Assembly (NCBI GenBank): GCA_022823725.1
Contig: JAJEHL010000049.1
Span: 372,001-436,000 of the forward strand
Direction: 5' to 3'
From: Candidatus Latescibacterota bacterium
Lineage (GTDB): Bacteria; Latescibacterota; UBA2968
Length of the DNA: 64,000 nt
In this document: positions 32,447 to 40,541 of the stretch, in pieces
Position numbering within the stretch: the stretch's first letter is position 1
Layout: the number at the start of each line of letters is the position of its first letter
Notes under the pieces: generated by a model
Told to the model about the DNA's origin: nothing
Database searches by the model: none
The model's input: the letters and a program-made list of their open reading frames with translations, nothing else
Program-made: the position numbers and the translations under genes

Positions 32447-34146
32447 CGGGGCGCGAGATTGATGCTGTCGAATTAGAAGTTCTGTGGAATCGCCTCATTT
32501 CTATTGTGAATGAGCAGGCAGCAGCACTGATGCACGCTTCTTTTACAACGGTGGTGCGCGAGGCTGGCGATTTGTCTGCGGGGGTGTTTGACCGCGCGGG
32601 CAATATGCTGGCGCAAGCAGTGACGGGAACGCCGGGACATATCAATACAATGGCGAATTGCGTGCGGCATTTTGTGAAGGCGTATCCGATTGATACGCTG
32701 AAATCCGGCGATAGTTTGCTCACCAATGATCCGTGGCTGGGGTCGGGGCATTTGCACGATATTACAGTTGTTACGCCGGTTTTTTTTCGGGGCAGGGGTG
32801 TGGGGTGGTTTGCCAATACCTGCCATGCAATGGATATTGGTGGTCGCACGCTGGGAGCCGGTGCGCGTCAGGTGTATGAAGAGGGCCTGAATATCCCGAT
32901 TATGAAATTGTTTAGCGAAGGGGAGATCAATCGCGATTTGATCGCCATTGTGCGGGCAAATGTGCGCGAGCCTGATCAGGTCGTCGGCGATTTGTACGCG
33001 CAGCAGGCGGGGAATGATGTGGGAGCTGTCAAGTTGCTTCAGGCGCTGGAACATTACGATCTTGTGGATATCGAAGGGTTATCGACGCTGATTTTGGACC
33101 GGTCAGAAGCGGCGACCCGAGAGGCGATTTCGGAGATTGCAAATGGCGTTTATGAGGATGAGGTAAAACTCGATGGATACGACAAGCCGCTGGTTATTCG
33201 CGCAAAAGTTATTGTCGAAGATCGCAGTTTAATTGTCGATTATACGGGCACGTCGCCACAGGTGGATCGCGGGATCAATGTGGTGTACAATTATACGCAT
33301 GCCTATACGACTTATCCCTTGAAATGCGCCATTAGTCCGCATATTCCAAATAATGAGGGTAGTTTTCGGCCCATAACAGTTACGGCACCCGAGGGATGTA
33401 TCTTAAATGCGCAATTTCCGTGTGCTGTGGGCGCGCGGCATCTGGTTGGGCATTTTCTTTCGCAACCGCTGTTCGGTGCGCTTTCTCAGGCGATTCCCGA
33501 TCGCGTGATTGCCGATGGATCGGCTGGGCTTTGGAATACGCAGTTGGAGGGGATAGGTCGCACGGGTGAACGCTTTGCGTATATCTTCTTTTCCGCAGGG
33601 GGTATGGGCGCGCGTCCCGGCGATGATGGGATTTCGGCGACGGCTTTTCCCAGTGGGATTAAGGGCGTGCCCGCCGAAGCGATTGAGTCCGTATCGCCAG
33701 TGATTATGCATAGGCGCGCGTTGATTCCCGATTCTGGCGGTGCGGGTACTTTTCGAGGTGGCCTGGGGCAGGAGATGGTGTTGTCTGTTGACTCTGATTA
33801 TCCCGCGCTGCATTCGTGTATGTACGATCGCACGCGCTATGCGCCGCGCGGTTTTTTGGGGGGGCGCGATGGCAGGTGTGGCGAACTTTTTTTGTCGGAT
33901 GGTACTGTTCTGCCGCCAAAGGGGCGCTATGATCTCCAACCCGGGCAGTCGGTGACGTTGCGTATTCCGGGTGGTGGGGGCTATGGGTCGCCTTTTGAAC
34001 GCGATCCCAAAAGGGTGCTGGAGGATGTCGTACAGGAGCGGCTATCGATTGAAGCTGCGCGAGACGCTTATGGCGTGGCAATTACGGTTGATTTCGAGGT
34101 GGATGTTGAGGAGACCGCTGTTTTGAGGCAAAAAATAAATGAATAA
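32443..34146 (+). CDS. Hydantoinase/oxoprolinase-family subunit B
   Basis: 567 residues of the HyuB family, partner of subunit A. Typical blocks are DLSAGVFDRAGNMLAQA, TPGHINTMANCV, LTNDPWLGSGHLHDITV, the NTCHAMDIGG motif and the C-terminal RIPGGGGYGSPFERDP. Full length, with no frameshift. The stop codon lies inside the first codons of the ABC exporter gene (eight-base overlap), so all three genes are likely cotranscribed. Confidence 0.92.
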   Translation: MTGREIDAVELEVLWNRLISIVNEQAAALMHASFTTVVREAGDLSAGVFDRAGNMLAQAVTGTPGHINTMANCVRHFVKAYPIDTLKSGDSLLTNDPWLGSGHLHDITVVTPVFFRGRGVGWFANTCHAMDIGGRTLGAGARQVYEEGLNIPIMKLFSEGEINRDLIAIVRANVREPDQVVGDLYAQQAGNDVGAVKLLQALEHYDLVDIEGLSTLILDRSEAATREAISEIANGVYEDEVKLDGYDKPLVIRAKVIVEDRSLIVDYTGTSPQVDRGINVVYNYTHAYTTYPLKCAISPHIPNNEGSFRPITVTAPEGCILNAQFPCAVGARHLVGHFLSQPLFGALSQAIPDRVIADGSAGLWNTQLEGIGRTGERFAYIFFSAGGMGARPGDDGISATAFPSGIKGVPAEAIESVSPVIMHRRALIPDSGGAGTFRGGLGQEMVLSVDSDYPALHSCMYDRTRYAPRGFLGGRDGRCGELFLSDGTVLPPKGRYDLQPGQSVTLRIPGGGGYGSPFERDPKRVLEDVVQERLSIEAARDAYGVAITVDFEVDVEETAVLRQKINE

Positions 34147-35923
34147 AGAAAAGAACCAAACATATTCTCCCGTGGCATTGTGGCTGGCGTGGAAGCGCAT
34201 TTTTGTTTTTGCCCGGCCATACTTGTTGCGGCTCGTTCTGGGGCTGGTGTTTACCGCGTTTTCCACAGGTGTTTGGCTGCTGATTCCACTGGGCTTGCGG
34301 TCACTTTTGGACTCTGTGTTTGAGCAGGGCGACCGACACCAGTTGGATTTGCTGGCGCTTGGCATGCTGGTGCTGTTTGTGCTACAGTCGCTTTTGCATG
34401 TGGGCAGTCATTACTGGATTTCCTGGGTGGGTGAGCGCGTGGTGACGGATCTGAGGAAGAAGGTTTACGCGCATTTGCACCTTTTGGGACTTCGCTTTTA
34501 TGCCGATCACAGGTTGGGCGAACTCATGTCGCGGTTGACCAATGATGTGGGGGCTATCAGAAATGCCGCGACGGGTGCTGTTTCGCAGGTTTTGATGACG
34601 GGGATTATGACGGTTGGTTCTGTGGGGGCTATGGTTGTTCTCAATTGGCGATTGAGTCTGGTGGTGTTTGCCGCTGTGCCAGTTGCCGCTGTGGGCGCGC
34701 GCTATTTTGGACAGCGCATCCGCGAGTTGTCTCGTAAGGTGCAGGATCGGTTGGGCGATACGACTGCGATTGCCGAAGAAGCCCTATCGGCTGTGCGGGT
34801 TGTCAAGGCGTTTGCACGCGAAGTTTTTGAGGTGAATCGGTTTGGCGAGGCGAACGAAGATTTGTTTCGTACGTCGCGCTATCGCGTGATTATGGAAGCG
34901 GTTTTTTCGGCTTGTATCGCATTTCTTTTTATGCTGGCGCTGGTGGTGATTTTCTGGTATGGGGGCACAGAGGTGCTGGCCGGGCGCTTGTCGGCGGGCG
35001 ATCTGGTGGCGTTTATTTTTTACGCGATGAATATTGCCCGGTCTGTTATGGGGATTACGCGCCTTTATGCGTCCCTAAATTCTGCTGTGGGGGCGTCAGA
35101 ACACATTTTTGAGTTGCTGGAGACGCGACCGGAGATTGCCGATAGCGAGGGTGTATTTCCGATTGCGGATGTTCGCGGCGCCGTGGCGTTTGATGATGTG
35201 TGGTTTGGATACCAGTCCGACCGACCGGTGCTCAAAGGGATTTCGTTTGAGACCTTGCCCGGGCAGACGATAGCACTTGTGGGGGCGAGTGGCGCGGGCA
35301 AGACGACGCTGATGAATCTGATTCCGAGATTTTACGATGCGACCTCTGGGGTTGTGCGCGTGGATGGCGTGGATGTGCGCGATGTGCAGATTGTATCGCT
35401 ACGCGAACAGATCGCGCTGGTATCACAGGACGTGGATTTGTTCGGTACTTCCATTGGTGAAAATATCCGATACGGGCGATTGGATGCGACGGATGATGAG
35501 GTCGAACAGGCAGCCCGAGATGCGAATGCCCATGATTTTATTGTGGAATTGCCCGATGGATACGGCGCGCTGGTTGGGGAAAAGGGCGTGAAATTGAGCG
35601 GGGGACAGCGGCAGAGGGTTGCGATTGCGCGTGCTCTGTTGAGAGACGCACGCATTTTGTTGCTGGATGAGGCCACTTCATCGCTGGATTCGGCTTCTGA
35701 GGTACAGGTGCAACAGGCATTGGAACGATTGATGGCGGGGCGCACGACGTTTATTATTGCGCATCGGTTGTCAACAGTGCAACATGCGGATTGCATTCTG
35801 GTGCTGGACCAGGGTGAGATCGCTCAGCGCGGAACGCATGAGGCGTTGTTTGATAGGGGTGGACTTTATCGCGAGTTGTGCGATTTGCAATTTCGGAATA
35901 TGGAAAAAAACAAGGTTATCTGA
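34139..35923 (+). CDS. ABC exporter half-transporter (MsbA/lipid-flippase-like), homodimeric type
   Basis: 594 residues with six helices (about 30-320) and a C-terminal ATPase. Walker A is GASGAGKTT, signature LSGGQRQRVAIARALL, Walker B LLLDEATSSLDS and H-loop IAHRLSTVQ. All catalytic residues are canonical, unlike the pair at 8.1-11.9 kb, so a homodimer is expected. Substrates of such proteins include lipid A, other lipids and drugs. It overlaps hyuB at its start and the convergent FGGY kinase gene by eight bases at its end, so no terminator fits between them. Confidence 0.9.
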   Translation: MNKEKNQTYSPVALWLAWKRIFVFARPYLLRLVLGLVFTAFSTGVWLLIPLGLRSLLDSVFEQGDRHQLDLLALGMLVLFVLQSLLHVGSHYWISWVGERVVTDLRKKVYAHLHLLGLRFYADHRLGELMSRLTNDVGAIRNAATGAVSQVLMTGIMTVGSVGAMVVLNWRLSLVVFAAVPVAAVGARYFGQRIRELSRKVQDRLGDTTAIAEEALSAVRVVKAFAREVFEVNRFGEANEDLFRTSRYRVIMEAVFSACIAFLFMLALVVIFWYGGTEVLAGRLSAGDLVAFIFYAMNIARSVMGITRLYASLNSAVGASEHIFELLETRPEIADSEGVFPIADVRGAVAFDDVWFGYQSDRPVLKGISFETLPGQTIALVGASGAGKTTLMNLIPRFYDATSGVVRVDGVDVRDVQIVSLREQIALVSQDVDLFGTSIGENIRYGRLDATDDEVEQAARDANAHDFIVELPDGYGALVGEKGVKLSGGQRQRVAIARALLRDARILLLDEATSSLDSASEVQVQQALERLMAGRTTFIIAHRLSTVQHADCILVLDQGEIAQRGTHEALFDRGGLYRELCDLQFRNMEKNKVI

Positions 35924-37463
35924 TCGTTGTTATCTGGATCTGGTCAATCTGCTGGTGCAGGTCTTGCACTGTCGGATAAATTTGCTTGTGTACGCGGTTG
36001 TAAATTGTGTTGTAGAGCGCGACCTGATCGGGGATGGGGTGAACGGTCTGCATAGGGATGTCAAGCGTGTGCAGGGCATCGGCGACGTTCGCGTAAACAC
36101 CTGTGCCCAATCCCGCGAGCACTGCCGCTCCCAGAGCCGTTGCTTCATCCATTTCGGCCAGAGCGATGGGTCGGTTCAGAACGGTGGCTTTGATTTGCAT
36201 GAGGAGTCGATTGCGGATGCCGCCGCCGATTGCGACAACATTTTTTGTTTCGGGCACGCCGGGATGAGATTTGGACGCGTCGATGATGTGGCGCATTTCC
36301 ATAGATAGACCTTCGAGGATTGCGCGAAAGAGCGTGCCGCGATTGACATCGGGGGTCAGGCCAATAAATGTCCCGCGCGCTATGGCTTCTGCATGGGGTG
36401 GGTTGGTAAAGCGCAGTTGTGGGAGAAAGCCGACACCCAGACTGCCGGGGGGCGATTCGCTGGCTTCGGAAATTAAGGTTTTATAGTCTGCGCCTTCGCC
36501 AAATAAACTGCGGAACCACTCAATGCTCGCACCACTTGTGAATAATCCGCCGAGGAAATAATATTGGTCGGGTGCGACATGTGCGCCTATGGTGAAGTTC
36601 TGGCGGCCTATTTGCGGGTCTGTAAGCGGTTGGGAAATGGGCAGGCAAATGGCTTCTGCAGTGCCCAAAGAATTGAGCATTGTTCCCGGCTCGGTAACGC
36701 CAACGCCAAGTGCGCCGCAAATGTGGTCGTGTCCTCCAGCGCATATTCGCGTGTGCAAGGGCAGGCCGATTTCGCGTGCGATATCGGGAAGGATGGGACC
36801 CAGGTCTGTTCCAGCAGTGCAAAGTGGCGCGAAGATATTTGGAGAAAGATGGAGTTCGTTGAGGATATCGTCTGCCCATTGCCATCTGTGTAGGTCAAAG
36901 GCAAGGGTGCGAGAGGCGAGGGAATAGTCGGTGGCGGGTGTGCCCGATAGTCGGAAGGCAATATAATCGGCGGTGTTGAGCCAGGTCTCGGTTCGCGCAA
37001 AGGCTTCGGGCTGATGTTCGCGTATCCAGAGGATTTTGCACAGGCCAGAAATAGGTTGTAGTGGAAGCCCTGTAAGCGAGAAGAGTTTGTCTCGATCAAA
37101 GGTTTTTTGTAATTGTTCGCATTGCGGGCGGGTACGCTGGTCAAACCACGCAATTGCATGGCCAGTTGGATTTCCGCGTTTGTCGATTGGGACGCCTGTT
37201 TCTCCAATGCTCGCGGCGGCTATGCCGGTGATGTTGGTGGGGTTGTCGATTTGTGCAACAGTATCTTTCAGGACGCCGCACACGGTTTCCCAGAGTTCAT
37301 CGGGTTTGTAATACGCCCATTCTGGCTGTGGATGGTGCGTGGGCGTTTTGGCCTGTGCGCGGGCGATTTCGCGACCTCGAGGGTCGAAGATCAAGGCTTT
37401 GATGTTGGTGGTTCCAACATCGATGCCGATGAGTAAAGGGTCGGAGGATGATTTTGTGTTCAT
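35916..37463 (-). CDS. FGGY-family carbohydrate kinase (xylulokinase/gluconokinase-like)
   Basis: 515 residues of the FGGY sugar kinase family, which phosphorylate sugars or polyols with ATP. The first ATPase block is LIGIDVGTTNIKALIFD, AWFDQRT is the usual catalytic-domain block, GGHDHICGALGVG is the central signature, and VVAIGGGIRNRLLMQIKA matches xylulokinase-like members. The substrate cannot be fixed from sequence. The divergent neighbour is a beta-hydroxyacid dehydrogenase, compatible with sugar-acid catabolism. The 3' end overlaps the convergent ABC gene. A promoter with a palindrome lies upstream. Confidence 0.9.
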   Translation of the reverse strand: MNTKSSSDPLLIGIDVGTTNIKALIFDPRGREIARAQAKTPTHHPQPEWAYYKPDELWETVCGVLKDTVAQIDNPTNITGIAAASIGETGVPIDKRGNPTGHAIAWFDQRTRPQCEQLQKTFDRDKLFSLTGLPLQPISGLCKILWIREHQPEAFARTETWLNTADYIAFRLSGTPATDYSLASRTLAFDLHRWQWADDILNELHLSPNIFAPLCTAGTDLGPILPDIAREIGLPLHTRICAGGHDHICGALGVGVTEPGTMLNSLGTAEAICLPISQPLTDPQIGRQNFTIGAHVAPDQYYFLGGLFTSGASIEWFRSLFGEGADYKTLISEASESPPGSLGVGFLPQLRFTNPPHAEAIARGTFIGLTPDVNRGTLFRAILEGLSMEMRHIIDASKSHPGVPETKNVVAIGGGIRNRLLMQIKATVLNRPIALAEMDEATALGAAVLAGLGTGVYANVADALHTLDIPMQTVHPIPDQVALYNTIYNRVHKQIYPTVQDLHQQIDQIQITTIR

Positions 37464-37502
37464 GGCTGGCTCTTTTTTCTGATGGTAGGGTGAGTTGACG
37501 TT

Positions 37503-37531
37503 ATATTATACTGAAGCATTTCAGTTGTCAA
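37503..37531 (-). promoter_or_regulatory. Promoter of the FGGY kinase gene with palindrome in the spacer
   Basis: Minus strand TTGACA (37526-37531) and TAATAT with a 17-base spacer (or TATAAT at 15 bases). The spacer holds the perfect inverted repeat CTGAAATGCTTCAG, a possible operator. The site also lies ahead of the divergent dehydrogenase gene. Confidence 0.55.
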
Positions 37532-37568
37532 AGACAAATAGATGGTTTACCAGAGGAGGAGTGGTGAG

Positions 37569-38468
37569 ATGGATAAAATTGGATTTGTCGGTTTGGGGAT
37601 TATGGGCAAGCCTATGTGCCACAATCTATTGAAGGCTGGTTTTGATGTGACGTTTTATGCGCGGCGGGACGAGATTGTGGCCGAGATGGAGGGTGCGGGG
37701 GCGACTTTTGTGCCTTCGTCACAGGCGGTGGGCGAGGCAGCGGATATTATTGTTACGATTGTGACGGCTGATCCCGAGGTGCGCGAGGTCATTTTGGGCG
37801 ATGAGGGCGTTTTGGCCGGGGCGTCTGATGGCGATCTCATTGTGGATATGAGCACGATTTCGCCGTTGACGATTCAAGATGTGGCAGAACAGGCATCGCA
37901 AAAAGGGGTTCGCGTGATGGATGCGCCGGTAAGCGGTGGCGATATTGGGGCGATTAACGGTACGCTGACTATTATTGCGGGCGGGGCAAAGGCCGATTTT
38001 GATCGTTGTGAGGGGATTTTTGATGCGATGGGTAATAGTGAGAATATTTTTCATGTGGGGGATGTTGGCGTGGGGCAAACGGTTAAAATTGTCAATCAGT
38101 TGCTCGGCGGTATTACGATGGCGGCGATTGCAGAGGGGCTTACATTGGGTGTTAAAGCGGGTGCTGATCCCGAGGTGATGCGGCAGGTGATTAGCGTGAG
38201 TTCGGGCAATTCGTCGGCTTTTCAGGCGCGCGTCGCGGATTTTGTGTTTAAGGATGAGTACGCACCGGGGTTTATGCTCGATTTGATGAAGAAGGATATC
38301 GGTATCGGCGTGGAGATGGGGCGCGCGATGAATGTGCCCGTGCCCCTGGGAGCCGTGGCTTATCAAATGTATGCGGCCGCCAGTAGCCTGGGTGCTGGCG
38401 CACTCGATTTTTCAGCCGTGACAAAGACTATTGAGACGCTGTCTGGTATCAAGATCAGCGATGCATGA
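37569..38468 (+). CDS. Beta-hydroxyacid dehydrogenase (tartronate-semialdehyde-reductase-like)
   Basis: 299 residues from ATG 37569 with a GAGGAGGAG ribosome site (the track start at 37542 is upstream of it). The Rossmann motif is GFVGLGIMGKPMCHNLL; substrate-binding motif DAPVSGGDIGAINGTL; catalytic lysine in TVKIVNQLLGG. The family oxidises or reduces 3-hydroxy acids with NAD(P), for example GarR (2-hydroxy-3-oxopropionate reductase) and 3-hydroxyisobutyrate dehydrogenase. GarR-like is the best guess. A weak hairpin plus T tract at 38521-38551 may end the transcript. Confidence 0.9.
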   Translation: MDKIGFVGLGIMGKPMCHNLLKAGFDVTFYARRDEIVAEMEGAGATFVPSSQAVGEAADIIVTIVTADPEVREVILGDEGVLAGASDGDLIVDMSTISPLTIQDVAEQASQKGVRVMDAPVSGGDIGAINGTLTIIAGGAKADFDRCEGIFDAMGNSENIFHVGDVGVGQTVKIVNQLLGGITMAAIAEGLTLGVKAGADPEVMRQVISVSSGNSSAFQARVADFVFKDEYAPGFMLDLMKKDIGIGVEMGRAMNVPVPLGAVAYQMYAAASSLGAGALDFSAVTKTIETLSGIKISDA

Positions 38469-38520
38469 GTGATTACTCCCAACGATAGAGCATTTGGGAC
38501 TTACGGGCTATTTAAAGACT

Positions 38521-38551
38521 GGACAGGAGGCACTGTCTTAATTATTTTTTT
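38521..38551 (+). terminator. Weak terminator-like hairpin after the dehydrogenase gene
   Basis: GACAG / CTGTC arms with a 6-base loop, then TTAATTATTTTTTT. The stem is short and the T tract starts several bases after it. Confidence 0.3.
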
Positions 38552-38577
38552 CAAATAAGAGAGAAGAGCTTTGGTAA

Positions 38578-38865
38578 ATGAAACGATATGAAATCCCTTA
38601 TCCGGTTTCTGCTTATACCTTTCCTCACGAAGCCCTTATTCATCAGGTGCGTTTTGATGATGTGTATATTCATATCGAATTAACGGATGGGCGTATTCTT
38701 TCGGTGCCTCTGAAATGGATTCCGACGCTTTATCACGCATCGTCCGATGAACGCGAAAAGTATGAGATCTCTCCAGGCCGCACAGAACTCTTATGGGATC
38801 CAGATAAGTGTGCTATTAACGATGAACTCCGTATTGTGGACTATCTCGGTTCTGGTAGAGAATGA
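38578..38865 (+). CDS. DUF2442-like protein
   Basis: 95 residues. The pattern VRFDDVYIHIELTDGRILSVPLKWIPTLYHAS resembles DUF2442, a small fold often encoded with DUF4160 in toxin-antitoxin-like pairs and found scattered in mobile regions. No DUF4160 partner is here. A purine-rich GAGAGAAGAG lies upstream of ATG 38578. It is the first gene of the accessory island and lies 18 bases upstream of the potassium-channel gene, so the two are probably cotranscribed. Function unknown. Confidence 0.7.
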   Translation: MKRYEIPYPVSAYTFPHEALIHQVRFDDVYIHIELTDGRILSVPLKWIPTLYHASSDEREKYEISPGRTELLWDPDKCAINDELRIVDYLGSGRE

Positions 38866-38883
38866 AAGTGAAGAGAGGGTGTT

Positions 38884-39834
38884 TTGCGTAGATTCATACA
38901 GGCTGTTTCAGAACGCAGCCAAAGGGCATTTGTCTTTCTTGTAGAAGAAGTTGGCATGTCCCGGTATATTGCGTTCTTCGCTGGTGTGGTCATCGTCTTT
39001 GGACTTTTGTACAGGTACCTTACTCCTCAAGGTAACGGTATCGGACAAAATTCCACACCGCTTTCCGATGTTACATTTCTTGAAAGCATATATTTCAGTA
39101 TCATCACTATCTCCTCTTTGGGATACGGCGACATGCATCCGATGGGATACTCAAAAGCATTCGCCTGTATAGAAGTCCTTATGGGACTTGCGATGATAGG
39201 CATCATGATCGCTAAAGTGACTTCGCGCCGCCTGTCATATTATGTTTCGCGTCTTTTCAGTTTCGATGCCCAAAAACGTCTTGACGATATCGCCGCAAAA
39301 TTCGATGTTTCTTATGGCGATTTTGAAGAAATAATGGCCTATCAGACGCCTGCAGAAGATAAGAGCACATCTATCCCCCGCTTTCGGGAAATTATCAATG
39401 CATTCCAATTAAGATGTGCCGCATTGTGTGATTACTTTTCAGACGAAATGGCGCAAAGCAACTACTTCCATATTGCGCCAGTCGGCGCAGTCCTGGGAGT
39501 TGGTAATGCCGTTGACCGCGCATTTTTTCGACTTGCCCAACTCATCACGGGATTGTCTGGACAAGCGAGAGATGAAATACTTGATGGACGTACCAGACAA
39601 AGAATTTCTGATGCAATTGACTCACAAAAAAAGGTTTGCGACCTGGTTCGGAAAAATGCGAATGATCAGGGCACGTTAGCTATATTCGAGCGCATTAAGG
39701 AGATCTGTGAAAATCTACCAGAAAGTTATTACGAGATTCCCGAAGAAGAAGAACAGCCCAACCAAGTCCTACAAGGCTCTGACGAACCACAAGAATTTTC
39801 GGAGGTAGAAAATGAGCATACCGATTCCCCCTAA
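38884..39834 (+). CDS. Two-helix potassium channel with large cytoplasmic domain
   Basis: 316 residues from TTG 38884 (GAGAGGG upstream). TM1 at about 27-45, pore helix near 64-76, selectivity filter SSLGYGD at 77-83 (the TVGYGD-type K+ filter with Leu for Val), and TM2 at about 92-113. This is the KcsA/MthK-like core without a voltage sensor. The 200-residue cytoplasmic region is not an obvious RCK domain: there is no GxGxxG nucleotide motif. It is helical, with an acidic tail (EIPEEEEQPNQ). It may be the sensor that gates the pore (inference). The 3' end overlaps the GIY-YIG gene by 23 bases. Confidence 0.85.
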   Translation: MRRFIQAVSERSQRAFVFLVEEVGMSRYIAFFAGVVIVFGLLYRYLTPQGNGIGQNSTPLSDVTFLESIYFSIITISSLGYGDMHPMGYSKAFACIEVLMGLAMIGIMIAKVTSRRLSYYVSRLFSFDAQKRLDDIAAKFDVSYGDFEEIMAYQTPAEDKSTSIPRFREIINAFQLRCAALCDYFSDEMAQSNYFHIAPVGAVLGVGNAVDRAFFRLAQLITGLSGQARDEILDGRTRQRISDAIDSQKKVCDLVRKNANDQGTLAIFERIKEICENLPESYYEIPEEEEQPNQVLQGSDEPQEFSEVENEHTDSP

Positions 39835-40195
39835 GGAGGCACTATCATTGCACCTGAACTGGACAAGGTGTGAAGGCAATGTCTGGTGCACGCTGAATTC
39901 TGTAAACTTGGAACACAAGCATTTCAATAATATGCAGGGCGTTTATATAATTTGGCATGGAGGTACTAAACCTTGGGCGGTGTACATTGGTCAAGGAGAT
40001 ATTAAAGAACGCATAGCCGCACATCGAAAAGATCTAGGTATTCAGAAATATGAACATATGGGACTTTATGTAACTTGGGCAACAGTACAGGAGGATTTCC
40101 GCGATGGTGTGGAGGCATATTTGGCGGATATATGGACTCCGAAAGTCGGCAACCATCCTCAAGTTCCTCGTATAGAAGTGAACTCGCCATGGTAG
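39812..40195 (+). CDS. GIY-YIG nuclease-like domain protein
   Basis: 127 residues, essentially one GIY-YIG domain. Present are GVYIIW (43-48), AVYIGQGDIKERIAAHRKD with YIG at 58-60, Arg67 in the expected catalytic place, and Glu101 in EAYLADIW as the probable metal ligand. All residues needed for a single-strand nick by this fold therefore seem intact. The N-terminal 35 residues (LNWTRCEGNVWCTLN) are not recognised. The start lies inside the channel gene, so expression should be coupled. Stand-alone GIY-YIG proteins occur in restriction, repair and phage-defence settings. Confidence 0.78.
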   Translation: MSIPIPPKEALSLHLNWTRCEGNVWCTLNSVNLEHKHFNNMQGVYIIWHGGTKPWAVYIGQGDIKERIAAHRKDLGIQKYEHMGLYVTWATVQEDFRDGVEAYLADIWTPKVGNHPQVPRIEVNSPW

Positions 40196-40326
40196 TTATT
40201 GCAAACGAGTGCTTGAGTAGATTTGGGCAGGAGTAATGTGATCTGACCGTATGCCCGTTCACTAAATACAGGCAGTAGAAAGTAAGTATTTGACCAAAGT
40301 TGATTTTAATGCGTTAGAGGAGTAGT

Positions 40327-40440
40327 ATGAGATCATTTTTTATTATGACCGGCATAGCTTTGATCGTGGTTTTGGCTGGCTTTCTTTATAGTGCCATTGC
40401 ATCTCGTCGTCTTAAGCGAAAATATAAAGATAGCGAATAG
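40327..40440 (+). CDS. 37-residue single-helix membrane peptide
   Basis: Too short for the ORF track. ATG 40327 has AGAGGAG four bases upstream, and 38 codons end in TAG at 40440. The product begins MRSFFIMTGIALIVVLAG: a hydrophobic helix (about 4-25) is followed by a strongly basic tail (SRRLKRKYKDSE), giving N-out, C-in topology by the positive-inside rule. It lies between the GIY-YIG and GTPase genes on the same strand. It could be a small toxin-like effector, a channel regulator or a membrane anchor; nothing in the sequence decides. The good ribosome site and proper topology argue that it is real. Confidence 0.6.
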   Translation: MRSFFIMTGIALIVVLAGFLYSAIASRRLKRKYKDSE

Positions 40441-40541
40441 GCAGGAGGTTAATCTGCATAATCTCGCTCGTCTATAATCGTTTTGTCATTTTTTGTTAAT
40501 GTGGTAAGTCTGTATTCACCCGTTTATTCAGGAGAAATAGT

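Noticed and set aside
38578-38865. DUF2442 as half of a DUF4160-DUF2442 pair
   Set aside because: No DUF4160-like ORF was found on either side, so a toxin-antitoxin pair cannot be claimed.
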